Below, one piece after another: positions 11,301 through 25,239 of a DNA stretch of 64,000 nt. How positions within the stretch are numbered: the stretch's first letter is position 1; each line of letters starts with the position of its first letter. This stretch comes from Varroa destructor (Eukaryota > Arthropoda > Arachnida > Mesostigmata > Varroidae): assembly GCF_002443255.2 (NCBI RefSeq), contig NW_019211455.1, forward strand, positions 37,291,472-37,355,471, in the 5' to 3' direction. Position numbers and translations under genes: made by a program. Under the pieces are notes generated by a model. That model was given only the letters and a program-made list of their open reading frames with translations. It did not search any database and was not told the DNA's origin.

Positions 11301-13511
11301 TTATTCAAAAGGCTAACTTAGTTCATTAATAAAGGCGTAGAGGATTAGAGGAGAAGTTATGACTTAACCCATTTCAGTAAAGATGAAATGCACTAAATTG
11401 TATAACTGTTATCTCTACTATGTGCTAAATTATGTTATGGGCAAACATTTAAAAAAAAACTAGAACGAGTACTTAGTTTAGGTTTAGCTGTCGGCGACTA
11501 AATTAACAGTTTAGGATGGGATTTAAAACATACGTCTTTGAATCATAGAATCGATCGTGCTGGTCACGTGATCCGAAAATACAATCAGGCCCATGATTCC
11601 CCTCACTGAGATGTTTCTAGCCTGACATATCGATAGGGCGGTCAGCATTTCCTAATTTGATTCAGGCGTTCCCCAAGAGGAGTCTAGTGATCCCTCCAGC
11701 TGCCGTTCATAACTCGCATCATGATAGGTACATGGTAGAGCTATTTGATCATTCTTTAAAGCTTCGAATTAAACATCTAGTTGTTTGCAGACCCTCAACA
11801 GCGGCCTCGAATAATGTACTCCCTGAATGCGGACCGAGAAATAGCGTTTACTTAGTCTGGCACGGAGCCTTCAAGGACGATATGAACTCTTTCCGATACT
11901 CAACTAGCTGTCGCGGCCATTTCTAAGGCTAATTCATTTCTGACCGTTCATACCTCATGCCTGGTTCATTACAAGCGCGAGGTATACACCTCTATAAAGG
12001 AGAATTTTCTTTCAATAAAATGATTTACAATTTCGGAAAGGTTAAATCCCAATATATGGAATTATTAGAGGGTTGCAATTATTTCGATTGCTTATTTACA
12101 GACGGCTCCGTTGCCCATACGATATATAGAGGTCATTGTCAAATATAACGTATGCCAATTAACGCGCAAAGATGCAGCCAGCAGACACAGTTAACTGCTC
12201 GCATAAGGCATTTTATGAACAAAAAAAAAACGGGTTCCCAATGGAAATCGGTTTATATGTTCTTAAGACTCGGCGAATGACGCGTAAATTTGAAATGAAG
12301 AAACCGTAACTACGGCTATAATCTGTATTTGCTCCAAAGTTAATCTGTTCTACGCTAGTAGCCGGAGCATTTCAAAGATGGCGATTAAGAGAAGATTTCA
12401 GATCAGACATTTTCTCTTGGGATATCAAGGGTATGACTTTACAAGCTGCTATATAGTATAACTGTTATGTACAATAAATAAAGTATACGGACGATCATCT
12501 CACTAATTTCATTAAATCATTTTTTACTCATAGCCACTATCGGCAATTTTATATTACGGTGATTATACTTAAATATAACCTACTTCTTCTTTGGCATATT
12601 TTTAAACCTTTGACTGGTCTATAATAAGAAAAAAAACATGATAACTGATATAGTGCTCGTGTTGACGCTGTTATATAAGGTGAGCCCTCTTATGGGCATA
12701 CGCATATGCGATTTTCGAAATATGACTAGAGTTCATCCCCGGATATTTCTCTGATGCTCAAGAAAAGTTGGCTCCTTGAGGCGCTTACAAAACGTGTCGT
12801 TGTAAAGTTAAGTCGAGGATATCCCTTACGGCTAAAACTATGTACTTCTCGTTCAGGTTTTGTGAACAATAAGATGATATCTGTAAGCTGCTACTGTGAT
12901 CTAGTCCTGCATTATATGGGCAAGTGCAAATCGGAATAAGCTAAACTGGTGCCGAGAATTTCTTATGAAATATGGGAGTAAACGCGTTGGTTTCGCCTCC
13001 CGGGGGGCCAGGTCTGTTGTGACCAACCTCTTTCTCGCGCTGCAAAATTGGATCATGGTCATAGCAAAGTAGATGAGAATCCGCCGTGAAATATAGCACA
13101 GTTCGTGCGTGCCGGCCTTGTTTCATATGTAGTCTTGTTCGATTTACGGTTTGCTTCGGTGGTCCTACACTGACGATATCCAAACACTATCTAATAGTCA
13201 TTACTTTGAATGTAATGTAGGAAACGGCGCAAGCCATATGTATGGGAGCTGATCGTCGATGAAACATTCAATTTATCTTTGACGGGGGAAATTGACGGTG
13301 TTGTGGCTATGTGTGCTCCTGAGAATAGAGACACCGAAGAAAGAATGAGATGATGATCGCAGTCAGCTCAGAATTGGAGTGAATAATCCAGTGGTGAGGG
13401 TGAAGCCACTATAGGGGAACATACCTAGGATAACAGCGTGCAGGAACCACTCATAAATGTCTAACCGAATGTTCGAGCAACGTTCCTCGATCCCCAAGAA
13501 GAAGTGGAAAA

Positions 13512-13568
13512 GGCAACATCATTTCTGACGCTGATGATCTGATATTCATGACTAATCTAAGACAATAA
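13512..13568 (+). mobile_element. Possible reverse-transcriptase motif C scrap (ADDLIFM)
   Basis: The frame reads GNIISDADDLIFMTNLRQ then stops. xADD followed by hydrophobic residues resembles LINE reverse-transcriptase motif C with Tyr/Phe replaced by Asp. No motif A or B was recognised upstream, so chance is a serious alternative. Confidence 0.2.
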
Positions 13569-16500
13569 GAGAATGATATCTCGTGGCTGGTTAAGTCGGC
13601 AAAAAAGAAACCACCACAGAGGAATCAGCCCGTCACGTTACAGGTACCCGAGTCACGCACACTTAGGCACGGACACACGTTGTGGCGTGTTTCGGTGCTT
13701 AAGCGATAACGAGTACTGTGCAACTTTCACTGAAGCAAGCAACGTCGCTATCAGCCACAAGGTAGAAAATAGGCTAAACGATTGAAAGAAAAACAGTTCT
13801 TCTCAAATGCTATGTCGCCTGCAACCCAAGCACAAACGCTTCAGGCACTTTGTTCTTAAGTGAATGCCGTAGGAAGACGAACTGGACAAGGCTGTATGAA
13901 AAATACTGTGAAGGTATAACTTACTAACTTTCTACTGGGCTATTACTATGCACTAAGGGAGCACTAAACAGGTTTAGATAGTTGGATATTGTTCCGCAGC
14001 TTATAGATAGCAATTGGATGACGTACCTCTGTGGGCGCTAGTTGGCATGATCAAAATGATCTAGCTTGATTAAAATTGTATTAGTAGAACCTTTTTTTTC
14101 TCTGACTTATGGGGCAGCATTAATGACAAAGTTCTTAATATACAATCGAGGCTCAATCTGGTAAACTTGGAAACAAGTAATTGATCGGCCAGCGATGTTA
14201 GTGGGCGCCAAAGTTGTGAATGGCTGTATCGACAGTCAGGATCAAGACAAATTTTCTAATTACAAACTCGTTTATAATGGATAATTCACTTGAATTGTAC
14301 TTAGCTTGCATCTGAGCGACTAACGAGGATTCATTTGCGAGATTTCATCGTTTGTCTGAAGTATTTGTATGTTTAAAGGGCTACTAAAAAAAAATAAGTA
14401 TTTAATTGTTATCGATATCAGTGTGCTTTGTATGAGACACAAGAAACATTTTGTCTAAACGCCAGTTTCGTTGTAGCATCTCATAACGAGAAAAACGAAG
14501 TTTTCTGGGTACAACCGTGCCGCTACAACAAATATGTTCACACCTCAATTTAATTTATCACACACATTATATTATAGAAATGTAACTACCTTAAGTGTTG
14601 CTAGCGTTCATTTCTTATAGATGTGCGCGGCTGTAAAAACGGTCGGATTGGCGATTCAGTATCACGAGTACTACTTACGCTTTTATTGAAAGCTACCTGC
14701 GACTGTCATTGCTTGCAGGAAATGACAAAAAACAAAGAATATCCCTTTTGGAAAGTGACACATGTATACATACTAGACAGTGTGCATTTAAACAATGTGT
14801 TGAACATGAATAACTGTTCTCGGAAAAGCGTAATAACAGCGGATTTGCTAATGGCGATTTAATAGATTTTGCAATTTTACAAGCGTGAATTACTGAAAAA
14901 CATCACACTCAAGTCCTGCCGTTCACTTAAATTGTCTCAAGGCACCAAAGTAGAAATCCTGATTATGGTAGCACGTTCGAGACGATACACGTCCTGGAGA
15001 TATTGGACAGCGCATTGCGAATTGGCCCCCTGGTGGTGCAGTGGTTACATATTGCCTTTTAAATTTAAGAGATACGTGTTAATCCAAATTCAACACCATA
15101 CATATATAGACGCTTCGTTTCGTGCTGGAAGCCAACTATCCTAAGCAATGCTTAACAGACCTACTGGACATTTTAAGCCTCAAAATAAAGCTCAGCAACT
15201 CAATTTTCTAAAGCCTAGGACCATAATAGGGTGCATTTAGATCCTACCAAGTTTCGTCACACTAACATCCGCCGCGCTAATACGATCAGGGGGAAGTGGT
15301 CCGACGAATTTGCAGCCCGTGACCTTACAACGGCATAATAACGAATTTAGGTGTAGCTTACAATGATGCAAAAGCGGCGAGGCGCCGAGAGCATCTTTGA
15401 TTACTCCGTGCGATAATTCCGAAACGCTGGTCAACAAACACACAGACTACCGGACCACGTGCGTATGTAGCTTCCCTTTTCTTGTCTCTTTCTAGACACA
15501 ATTAACAGAATGAATCAACTAGACAAAACAACCAAATGCAAATTAGTAACGGCAAACCTCCTCACTTGATTTTAAATAGCATGAAAAGGGACGATTCACG
15601 TGTACTAACGAGCAGAAATTTCCCCTCACCAAAGGTCAACAACAATAGAACTGCCGTGTAGCTCGACTGTTCGATTATGCTTCGGCTCCTTACACATGAT
15701 TGGCTTTTTTTTCGAAAGTTTTTCACAGGCATTTTTTCTGAACGTAATAACTACACGACTATATTATGTTTGAGATCTATCTGTTGTTGTCCTCTCGGCA
15801 TGATTTGCTATGGTTCCGAAAAGTTAAAATTAATTAAATTACAAAGCGGTTGAAAACGGCCCGCTTAATTGAAATGCCTAGCTTCTTCGATTGGTAACAA
15901 AAACGCTCCAGCAAAGTTATCATTAGGGAATTTTAATAGAAGCGAACTTATTTTTCGAATTCATAAAGGATTACGGATCCGCAAAATAATATGCTTTCCT
16001 GTCTTAAGTTTCTACGATTTCAAATGGACGAGCGAATATTTACCATTAAAGATAATAACCGAGGTTACAAAAGTAACGATGAACGAAATGCTTCTAAAAA
16101 GGGACCGGTCCTAGCGAGCTAGAAAACTAACAAAGATGTAGCTAAGCTGAATAATAAAGGACAACAGGTTTGTTCTGCAATCATCGAGAAACTTTTGGAA
16201 TAGTCACCGCTAAAGAGAGTAAAACATTATATAATTGATGTTTGCAATCTTCAACGGTAGTAGCGAATCACATAATTATGCACCTACCAGCCTTAAATGT
16301 AGTTGTATAGAAGCAGTATATAATGATGAGCTTTGTGAGTTGTAATAAGACCCATTCGGAAGAGAATTCAACATATTATTTAGTGTTTTCTTGACGTACC
16401 GATTATATTGTCTCGTACTTATACCGTTGTGGTAAAGACAGACGCTGTCTTTCCGGTGCGGACTCCAAGTGCTGCATTTTTCCATTTTGTCTACGTTCGT

Positions 16501-17662
16501 TTATCCGCCTGTACGATGTGGAGCCATCGCGATCACCGTAGAAGCGGATCGATGTACGTAAAATAATTATTCATCGCGTAAGGATCTGGCTGTTGGGCTG
16601 TGTTGATCCTCGTTCGCATCTAAGGCCAAACCAGGTGGCGCTGTAGTTGGCGCGTTCCGTCATCCTCAATGGATTTCTTGGACAGCTGAGAGGAGGTTAA
16701 CTCTCATCGACTAGCGCGACGTCACAGGCAGCTCATTTGAAGGGCTTGCATAACGGCGTTCCGACCATTCACAAAGTATAATTTGGATTTTATTATTGTC
16801 AGTAGAGGTAGCGTTGATAGTAGTCGTTACTTGTTGTTCTCGCGTAGGACGCCCCCATAGCGAAGCACAAACTATCGGTCGCTGGCGCTCTCTGTCAAGC
16901 CATCTAACCCCATCTGGAGCAGTGCGCAGACGCGCTGTACTTTATTGGAGCGACTTATGCCAAACTGGCGACGTCGTTTTGACCACGTCATTCGTATACG
17001 TTTCTTTAATATTCAGGTGTGTCCTCATTGCGAGACCTTGCGTCGAATTGAAACTCCGAAGGTCAATGTTTTAGATGCAATAATTGCAGATGTGAAAAAG
17101 CTCCTGTTCAATATTCGCTGGATCAAAATTTGGCAAATAAACCCAGAATATTTGAGATTCTCGTTAAGTACTGAAGCTGCCTTAGAGATCCAAAAAATGC
17201 AGCTCAAGCAGATCGGCTTTAGTTTTACAAGGCCCATCTCGAGGTAGTTTCGAAGGTGGATGGTTTTGGATTAATCGAGTACCGAACGTGTTTGCGTATG
17301 TTTTTACGATACGCACTATACTTCGATACTTGGACCCTTAGGTACGCCGTTCACGTAAATCATATCTGGGTCATAACTGTATCGATATAGTCCGCTTTCC
17401 AATCTCGGTTTACCACCTTTCTGTAAAAATAAATAAAACCTTTTTCTCAAAAGGTCGACTGAAGCAGAACATAACTTCCATGATAAAGATGCCCTTTTTA
17501 GGTATCAAATGGTTAGATGCTCCCGTAAACTCGAGCGTACCGTACATACGAATGTTTTTGATTGGTTGATTCGCAGCTTTCCTAAAGAACTCTGAATCAA
17601 AGCTGATGTCCAAATTAACATTTTTTTTGTCGGAAACGTCTATCCTTTGAACTTTTGAAGTT

Positions 17663-17682
17663 TATATATATATATATATATA
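17663..17682. repeat. (TA)10 microsatellite
   Basis: Ten TA units in a T-rich context. Confidence 0.9.
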
Positions 17683-19023
17683 ACGTATTTATAATAGGCA
17701 TTTATATCCAGGAATGCGTTTTCACATAACTCGTCTGAAAGCAGACGAATTTTGGGCAAGACCTTCTTCTATTGGTTGGTACGTATATGTTGACTGCAAT
17801 ATACAATAGCGAGTACTATTTAAAGCGGTACTAATGCGTTAGTTCAAACTAAACATACTCATGTGCTACATAGATGTCGATGACAACAGACGGTGACGAT
17901 GATACGATGGCCGATTCAACCAATAATTAATTTTACGATAAGAATAATTAAAACCGATTTACTTTGTACACAAAAGGGAATTAGAACCTTCACAGAACTT
18001 AAGGTACGTTAACTAAAATTCGAAAAGCAACGAACCTAACCGTCGCTCTACCGAAAATCGTGAAAACTCACTGTGGTGCATGTATTCAAGCCTCTTACGA
18101 TGCGAGCTCAGACTATAATTATAGATGTTCACCAGGACATATCTGACACAAGTTCTCCTTATGCTTAGACGACTGTGCTTAGGCAAAGATTGCTGGCCCC
18201 ACTGTGGTAAGTTTTCGCTTTAATCAATTACCGATTCTGCAAAAAGGAATAGGCAACTCAGTGGCCTGGATCGTAGACAGCTGTAATCTTCCATCGAGTC
18301 AGCGTTAAACTAATATCAGCTGAAATGATGGAAAATTCTGTGGGGTATATATATGTATAAGGGAAAGTGCTCTTGTAAACTGTAAGCCATAGACGTGGAT
18401 ACCAAACGGGCCTTAATTTTTACATGTATCACTTTAGCTCTCAGAGCATAGGTAAATTCGCCTTCGAGCTTTAGGGCTCATCTCGGAACTGAATCGCACG
18501 TTTCAAGACTATTTTTGGACAATAGCTTTTGGCAAGACAATAACTTTTGGACTTCCGCCCATAGCAATTTTCAGCGCGCGCAACATGCCTGCATGCATGT
18601 ACAAGCCGTTAGTTGTTCTTTTGTTGGAAGAGACTAAAAGAAGCGAACAAAGACAGCAGGCGGAAAGCTAGGCAAAGCAGAATGCGATAGGCATGAAACT
18701 CTGCCACGAGAATCTTATGGAAAAGATCAGAAAAAATACGGCACAAGCGGCAAAGGTAGCGATTTAACAACATCGTACTTTCCATCGTTGGTAAGCGCTA
18801 TCGTTCTGAGGTGCGATAGGTCGAGGGACTTCTGTTGGACCACTTTGCCCTAGGCGACAGATTCATGATAATCCTCGAGCTGCGCTATGCTCAAGTCTGC
18901 GTTTTTTCCGAAGCATGCGTGAGACAGCACACTACGGAAACGGTACTGCCTCTTGATGTTGTTACTGCCGGCGCCGCTGCTACCCCCCGGAGTTGCGTGG
19001 AACCACAAAGCCGCACTTCACTA

Positions 19024-19038
19024 TAGTAGTAGTAGTAG
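19024..19038. repeat. (TAG)5 triplet repeat
   Basis: Five TAG units. On the minus strand they read as a CTA tract, giving a Tyr run in one chance frame. Confidence 0.85.
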
Positions 19039-22000
19039 TTCATAGTCATCGTCGGCGGCTCTTCTTTTCCGCGCCCTCTATTTTCTTGCAAGCTAGCCTC
19101 GCATCCCACTCCTTCGAGTTCCAAACCTCACGCCCAGCTGTTGAGAAAAGCTCGGCCTCCATCACGTTACATCGCTAATCGCCCCTCGACTAGCTCTTAC
19201 AGAATACAAACTGCATCTGTTTGCATATACGCACTTAGCTTTGTCGTTTAATATTTGATTATGCTACAGACGATGCCGCTGCTGCCAGAGGGGTTAAAAG
19301 TAGACAGCGGGCCTGAAATCAGAAACGGTGGCCGTGGCCATAGAGGGGAACGACACGAGCAGGCTAGTAGAAAAGGGATTCGTCTAAGGATAATTCACTT
19401 TCACAGACAGCTTTAATCTCTTGAGATAATATTGATAAACGGTGCTATTGATGCTGAAGTGGTGGTAAGACAACAATGTTTTTGTCATCAGCGTTCGTGG
19501 TTAAGTACTTGAGTGTCAACGTTGTAGCCAAATCGAATGTCTGTGATTTTGTGTGTGATGTGATAATTTGTGAAAAAAAATTATATGAATATACTTTATA
19601 TGAATATTATACATTTTTATTTTATAAAATTATATTTAATATCAGCACAAAGAGATACCACCTGTTTCGAGTACATTACAAACCACGATATCAATCCTCC
19701 TTGTAAACAAAGAATAGCAGTATAAAAATTTTCTTATGAGTAGAAATAAACCTGGTTCAGTGTGTACCACCTTGTAGTGCGCCAATTGACACGATATCCA
19801 TAATACTTGCTTACGCATAATACTAACGCGTATCATTAGGATGAACTGTACTATAACGAGTATCAGTTGGTCCGAGTACTGATACTTTTGTAGAAAACGT
19901 GTTGAAGCAGCTCAGTACTGCTAGGTTATTTGGGGCTTTCATTGTATCTCAGCTTATACCTATGCAGCCCTAATAGCAATCGACATCAGCAGATCATCAC
20001 GACTTCCCGATCGGCTTAGGACGGCAGACGAGTTGCAAGAGAAGCAATGATATGAAGGCAGGTTTTGAGGACAGTTGCGATGCGTTATTGTAGTACAATC
20101 GATTGATTAGAACCCACACATACAAAAAAAGCTATACTAAACGCACTGAAAGAAATAAGCGGAGATTGACGCTCCGAGCTTCGAATGAAACGCGCCCGGC
20201 ACGGAGAGGGGTTCAGAATAATATACTCATCCCTGAGTCTATCCCCCACGCAATTATTCTTTCGTTTAGGTGTTCTCTTTCTCTGAGTTCTTCATCTGAC
20301 AGATGGCAGCAGTAGAGCAGTTAGTGCACAACTTTATCACTTGCCAAAGTCTACCAAGGCTAAAAATTGTTGACAACTCTGATAAAAGCACCAAAGAAAG
20401 TTTATCATTAAAGTATACAATGTTTAGCTCGAAACGCCGCTTTGGGTGCGCGCTGCTAAACGCTAGAACACTTTCTCACTCTATTGTCAATGGTAAATGT
20501 TCACCGAAATCGGCATTTTTCTCGTAGGAGTTGGTCATCGGAAAAAATTACCCGTACTCAAGTGCTCACGCCGCTTAGGAACGAGATATTTAAATGATGA
20601 AGCAGACAAACATTGTGTTTCGTTAATTTTACTGACATATCATAGATTCCATTGGACAAGATACCACTCAGTGCAACAAAATCAAATCGCCTGATACAGC
20701 TAACACATTTAAAAATTCAAATTTGCCGGGTTTTCGTTTACGCTAATAATTAAGATTGCTACATTTAATGAAAACACTCATTCTTTTTTTAGCGAGGAAA
20801 TAATTGGAGATGCAATCAGCTCACTCAAACGATGAGAAATGAGATTTGTTTCAATTTCGAATATATGTTTTATCAAATCTATGAATTCAGACGGACACGC
20901 TTTTATTTAGGTTTCATTGGTGCTGGAGTGCTGACGAAACGAGCGCCACGTACTGGGAAGCATTCTGCAGAAAATTCGTTTCGGAGAATTAAAGCCGGGA
21001 AATGATCGACAGGCTTAATTATAACTACGAACAATACAATGATACACTTGCTTTTTGTAAATACATACGTTAGTTACCCAAAATAAATAGTAACTAGCAT
21101 AATCGCTATGCTGAATGAAGAGAAATAAAAACTAGAATATTAGGAAATAGAAAAATACCCTGTCATATATTTAAAAATAATAATCTATATCAATATATAA
21201 CATAATAACCGAGTAATATGTAGGAATTAGCTTCTGCAGAAAGCGAACAGGTCTACGCTTGAGATGAGCAGCGAAACTTCGTTCTTGCCGATCGCTGAGT
21301 CCACGACCGACATGAAGCCGAGCGATTTGACTGGCAATTAGCGCTAGACAAGAGCAATGGCAATAACTAGATTCAACCCATCAGTTCGTATATACATTTC
21401 ATTTATTGTAGTGTTGCTAAATAGGGCGAGCTCTATGGCGACAAATGATCTCCATATAACAAAATTTCATACTTTAGTAGAGAATTATTTCCCAGAGCAG
21501 TTTTAATTATCGTTCTAAGTTTATGCAGAGCAATGTTGCTAACTTTAGCCTTTTCAATTGTTTATAAAAATTCGATTGTCTCGTTTTAGTTAGAAAAGTG
21601 GCTTGTGTTTATCCAGGTTTCAGTCTAAATCAATTAAATAGAGTTGGAATACAGCAGTTGGATATTCACATATCTATCCCACTTAATTTATTCCCCCCAA
21701 TTCAACCTTTTACTTTCAGCTCGAGATTTAATATATTTGAGCAAGGCATTTCATCGTTCGATGAGTTTTATCACTGAAACATTGGCGGCGTTAGCTCATT
21801 AATTAGCCTCTGAGTATTGACGTTAGTTACAGTGTTCTTCTGAACTAAACGAACGCTGACGATTTTTTCAAATCCATACCTTCTGAGGCTGGTTCCGAGA
21901 CATCAAGCGTCTGTATCACCCGAACTACTTAGAACTAGACATTTGCATTTTTCCCAGTTTTCAGTAAACCGCACATTTGTGCTTTTTATCAAAGACCCTA

Positions 22001-23561
22001 TTAAAGAACGTGAAGATCGATGTAAATCTGAGGTTAGCTCTAATAGGGTCACCACCTTCACGAGGCGGATGCTTAGCGATTTGGGGAGAGAAAAATAATT
22101 CCAGATCCTTTTTAAAAATACGTCTTGCAACTCTGCCGCTCTCCACTGCTGACAGATTATCAATTTATTTCGACATTCTAGGCATGTTGAAAACAGTCGG
22201 CGTTGAAAAATTAGCGGTGCGCTAGAGTCCGAACGGTGAGTGCGCAGGCTGCAGCCCATTATATGAACAACGTATGTACCGTTTATGGCAAAAAAATATT
22301 TACACCACATAGTTTTTTCAAAGCATCTAAGCGTTTCTTAAAAAAAAAAAATAATCTTATGTATTTTGACCTTTATAATTAGTAATTATTTTTGAAAAGT
22401 TCCTTGCTGTTTAGTTGCAACCCATAACGAACATACTTTGTTATCGGCATTAACGGCCATACATACAGAACAGTGAACACAGAAGATGATAGAGTTTAGC
22501 GAGGTAACATTCCAGCTAACCTCTTTATTCATCTGCATCCATAACGCAATAATGCGTGTTTTGGTTTGTGGCGCAATCTTGTAAATACCATCAACAGCGC
22601 CACCATTGGTCCTCTGCAACGATTTATGTGTGTCGTTCGGGCAGATTCGACCGTGAAGGGTTACCGTCAACTCGTTATTACAGGCTTATCATCGGTTCAG
22701 TTTTCGGCGTATATTCATTACAGACAAGGTTTTGTCATATTGAAACCAACTGAGTCCCCGGCAAGCTACTGTCATTGTGGAAATTTCTGGGACTATAAAA
22801 TTCGTAATGTTTAAGGTGTTTTTCCTTATATATCGCTTACCTCAGTTGTCATCTGGTTTGTGGGCTTAGCCATCGTAACCGAACCCAGATATAGTAGTAA
22901 CTATAGTAACAGCGCGGAATCTCTGGCCCCTTGGTTGAAATCCGTTTTCAAATATCCTATCTTTGCTTTCCTTTAACATTTTACTCTAGATATTTGCATG
23001 GTTCCCTTGCAAATGCTTGTAGGCTTAGAGTACCTCCGAATAATGCCCGCGAAGAGCACTCTAACAAAAGGGCCTTTTATTGCGTATACAATACTAATAG
23101 TTTTTGTTGTCCGTGTCCATGGTATACCTGTACTCAGTGAAGTAGACAATGATTACGTAGCCATGCTGCCGCTTTTGCGTGCAAAGACATTTTGATTCAC
23201 GGATGTCTTTATTTGTAACTATTTAATAGCGTTGCTGACGCCCTCCATTGTGTAGTGTCCTAGTCGGTCATACGAATGATAGTGATTCCTACTAGGACTA
23301 CTGAACGAGCGAGCTACTGAATTCCATTATTGCAGGGACATGCCTGACGCCCATAACACGGATGTTGAATACCATTGGCCAGCATGCCGTGGCTTTTATA
23401 CAAGAGCTGGTTCTAAAATTGGGCTTTGACTCAAGGTCGTTCCCCAACTTCCTTTCGTTAAAGGCTGCACCAGTCTCTGCAGCACTGTAACTGTTTGTGT
23501 TACTATCATGTACATTGTGATTCTCGGTATTGTTGAATAGGTCATAACATTCTGCTTGCAG

Positions 23562-23696
23562 ATTGCACGGTGTTGTAAATCGAGTTCAAGGCGCCGCTTT
23601 GTCGCCGCCTCTACAGGAATGGGTTTCGGTCTGGGAGGTCCCCGAAGCGATGACCCTCTCACTCCAATGTCGACGAGGAAAGGACTCAAACGGTAA
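23562..23696 (+). CDS. Candidate C-terminal exon, unknown protein
   Basis: A 3' splice site (CATTCTGCTTGCAG) is followed by a 44-codon frame to TAA. It starts IARCCKSSSRRRF, runs through a Gly-rich GFGLGG and ends TRKGLKR. A Cys-Cys pair followed by Ser/Arg-rich polar sequence resembles the cytoplasmic tail of a membrane receptor, but no transmembrane exon was recognised upstream. The same GC-richer patch is open on the minus strand from an ATG at 23824 to 23396 (142 codons, Ser-rich), so the coding strand is undecided and both could be chance. A short leucine-rich plus-strand frame at about 23748-23825 also lies here. Confidence 0.2.
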   Translation: MARCCKSSSRRRFVAASTGMGFGLGGPRSDDPLTPMSTRKGLKR

Positions 23697-23824
23697 ATAG
23701 CTTCTGATGATGACGATGGACAAATTAAAGGAACGGACTTGCTAGTAGAGGAGCTCGCTGTCGCTACTACTGCTGCTGGTGATGTGCGCAAAAGCAAACT
23801 CCGGCCACACGCAAACGTGGCCAT

Positions 23825-25047
23825 AAACGTTAATGAATTTACATTGGGCTATAGTCACAATAGCAGTGTCAGCTCAATTTGATTTAACGAAAAAATAGGC
23901 GGCCTCAAGGCTATACTGTACCTTTGGAAGAAAGCCTGATAAACATATAGGTTACTGGTTTCCACTTGATAGGCGTTATAAACAGGGTTCACTGAGAACT
24001 CATATTAAGAATGCTGCGTTCACTTTGTTCATGTAAAAGAACTAGCTGAGACAGCTAGAAGTAACTATTTACCGCAACAGTAGCTGAAGTTCAAGCAAAA
24101 CGTAAGAGATGTATGTAGAACTATATCATATTCATAAAATGTAATTCTTCAATAAGCATAATGTTAACAAAACGTTAGTAGTACAGTTGTTAAATAATGG
24201 TTCATCTTATGATAGCTGAGACGAAGTCAGAGCAGAAAACTTCGGACGTAGACACTACTAGCGTGTGTGACCGATATGTATCTCTAGAGCAAATAGCAAA
24301 ATCTGAGAATTTACTTATTCGACCCGTTGTACGTCTTTTTGGAATTTAATTCTCAGTTATAAGTATCGCAAGGTAGTACGTACCTACTTTCTTGCTACAA
24401 ACACATACTATTCGTACTTCGTAGGCGCAACATATTTCGAATCATTATTGTGCCTAAATTGTGGAGGGGGCGTGCGTATGGTCTTCGTGCAAACGTAATA
24501 CGATTTCCGTCACTTTTTCAAATCCGACATATAACTCGGCCTTGTAATACATTTCCACCTTCCTCCCTATAGTGGTCTTCTGTGTCAGTGACGACTCCGG
24601 CGCCAAGAAGGCAGCAGGTAGTAGGCTCGCTTGACTTAAATTGAAACTGAACGCCTGTCTGTCGATGGCACAGTTGAAACTCAGCTGACAATTACCATTG
24701 CAGTTTATCCGTCTATATTACATGACCCGTGCTTCGATGTGCTACATGTGTTTTGGATTTGGATGCCATATACAGATAATAATAGATCATCCCTAAAGGC
24801 ACGAATCTAAGAAAAGGCAGCCTTGCAGCATCTAAGATAATATTTAGGAAGACATTTTTATTAACTATCCCAATACGTCCGACAGGTTTAGAAAGATCGT
24901 TACATCGGCGGAATTACACAGACTTCGAAGTACCAATGAAATCACCGCTGACTTCACGTTCACTTGAAGTAGCTATCCACCTTTGCTTTTAGTGGGCGGA
25001 GTGACGACGTTTCTCTACGCTAAATAGTCTCTGAGCCTCTATCCTGC
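23825..25047. other. No supportable gene
   Basis: AT-rich. A minus-strand frame at about 24463-24735 without a start codon has protein-like composition, but no recognisable family and no convincing splice sites. Confidence 0.4.
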
Positions 25048-25057
25048 TATATATAGG
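25048..25057 (+). promoter_or_regulatory. Possible TATA box with upstream GC box
   Basis: TATATATAGG lies 84 bases before an ATG at 25132, with GGGCGG at about 24994. No clear initiator was seen about 30 bases downstream. Support is weak and positional only. Confidence 0.2.
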
Positions 25058-25131
25058 ACGCCAACAGATGCCAAAGCAAACAAGCAGTGCAGAAAAATAT
25101 CGATTAGTTAAAAGTTTTCGCTGGACAATTC

Positions 25132-25235
25132 ATGTGGCAGTTCATGAAAATGTTGCTATTTGGCGCAAAATATTGCATGCAACTATTTTTTCTTTACCAA
25201 ATCGCGGCTTTAATTTGTAATCACAACGACGCAAG
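25132..25235 (+). CDS. Candidate first coding exon, hydrophobic N-terminus
   Basis: ATG opens 34 codons plus two bases before a possible donor (GCAAG|GTAGTT); without splicing the frame stops at TAG 25237-25239. The product begins MWQFMKMLLFGAKYC, then a hydrophobic stretch (MQLFFLYQIAALIC), like a signal peptide or membrane anchor. It follows a TATA-like element at a normal distance. No second exon of matching phase was established, because the nearest acceptor (25266) would leave an intron of only about 30 bases. The opposite strand is also open here (25142-25330). Confidence 0.18.
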
Positions 25236-25239
25236 GTAG

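Larger units (their letters stand above)
6227..23395. other. Long stretch with no supportable gene
   Basis: About 17 kb of AT-rich sequence. Open frames up to 135 codons occur (minus 21903-22310, for example), but frames of that length are expected by chance here, and they overlap others in several frames with no family resemblance. Landmarks are reverse-transcriptase-like scraps at 8260 and 13512, a (TA)n run at 17663, a (TAG)5 run at 19024 and two locally GC-richer patches (16.5-17.25 kb and 18.8-19.35 kb). Those patches could contain promoter or 5'UTR sequence, but I cannot assign them. Confidence 0.5.

Noticed and set aside
16945..17247. 100-codon plus-strand frame containing CPHC after an acceptor-like site
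   Set aside because: The CxxC suggests a redox motif, but the surroundings do not fit a thioredoxin fold, the length is within chance and no partner exon was found.
18164..18203. 37-base cysteine-rich micro-exon candidate (RLCLGKDCWPHC) with acceptor and GTAAGT donor
   Set aside because: Too short to support without partner exons; several phases are possible.
21903..22310. 135-codon minus-strand open frame with two other overlapping frames
   Set aside because: Frames this long are expected by chance in 64 kb at this composition. There are no splice sites, family motifs or promoter, and three frames are open over the same bases.
24463..24735. Minus-strand frame without ATG ending LHEDHTHAPSTI, protein-like composition
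   Set aside because: About 89 open codons fall within chance, there are no clear splice sites and no recognised family.
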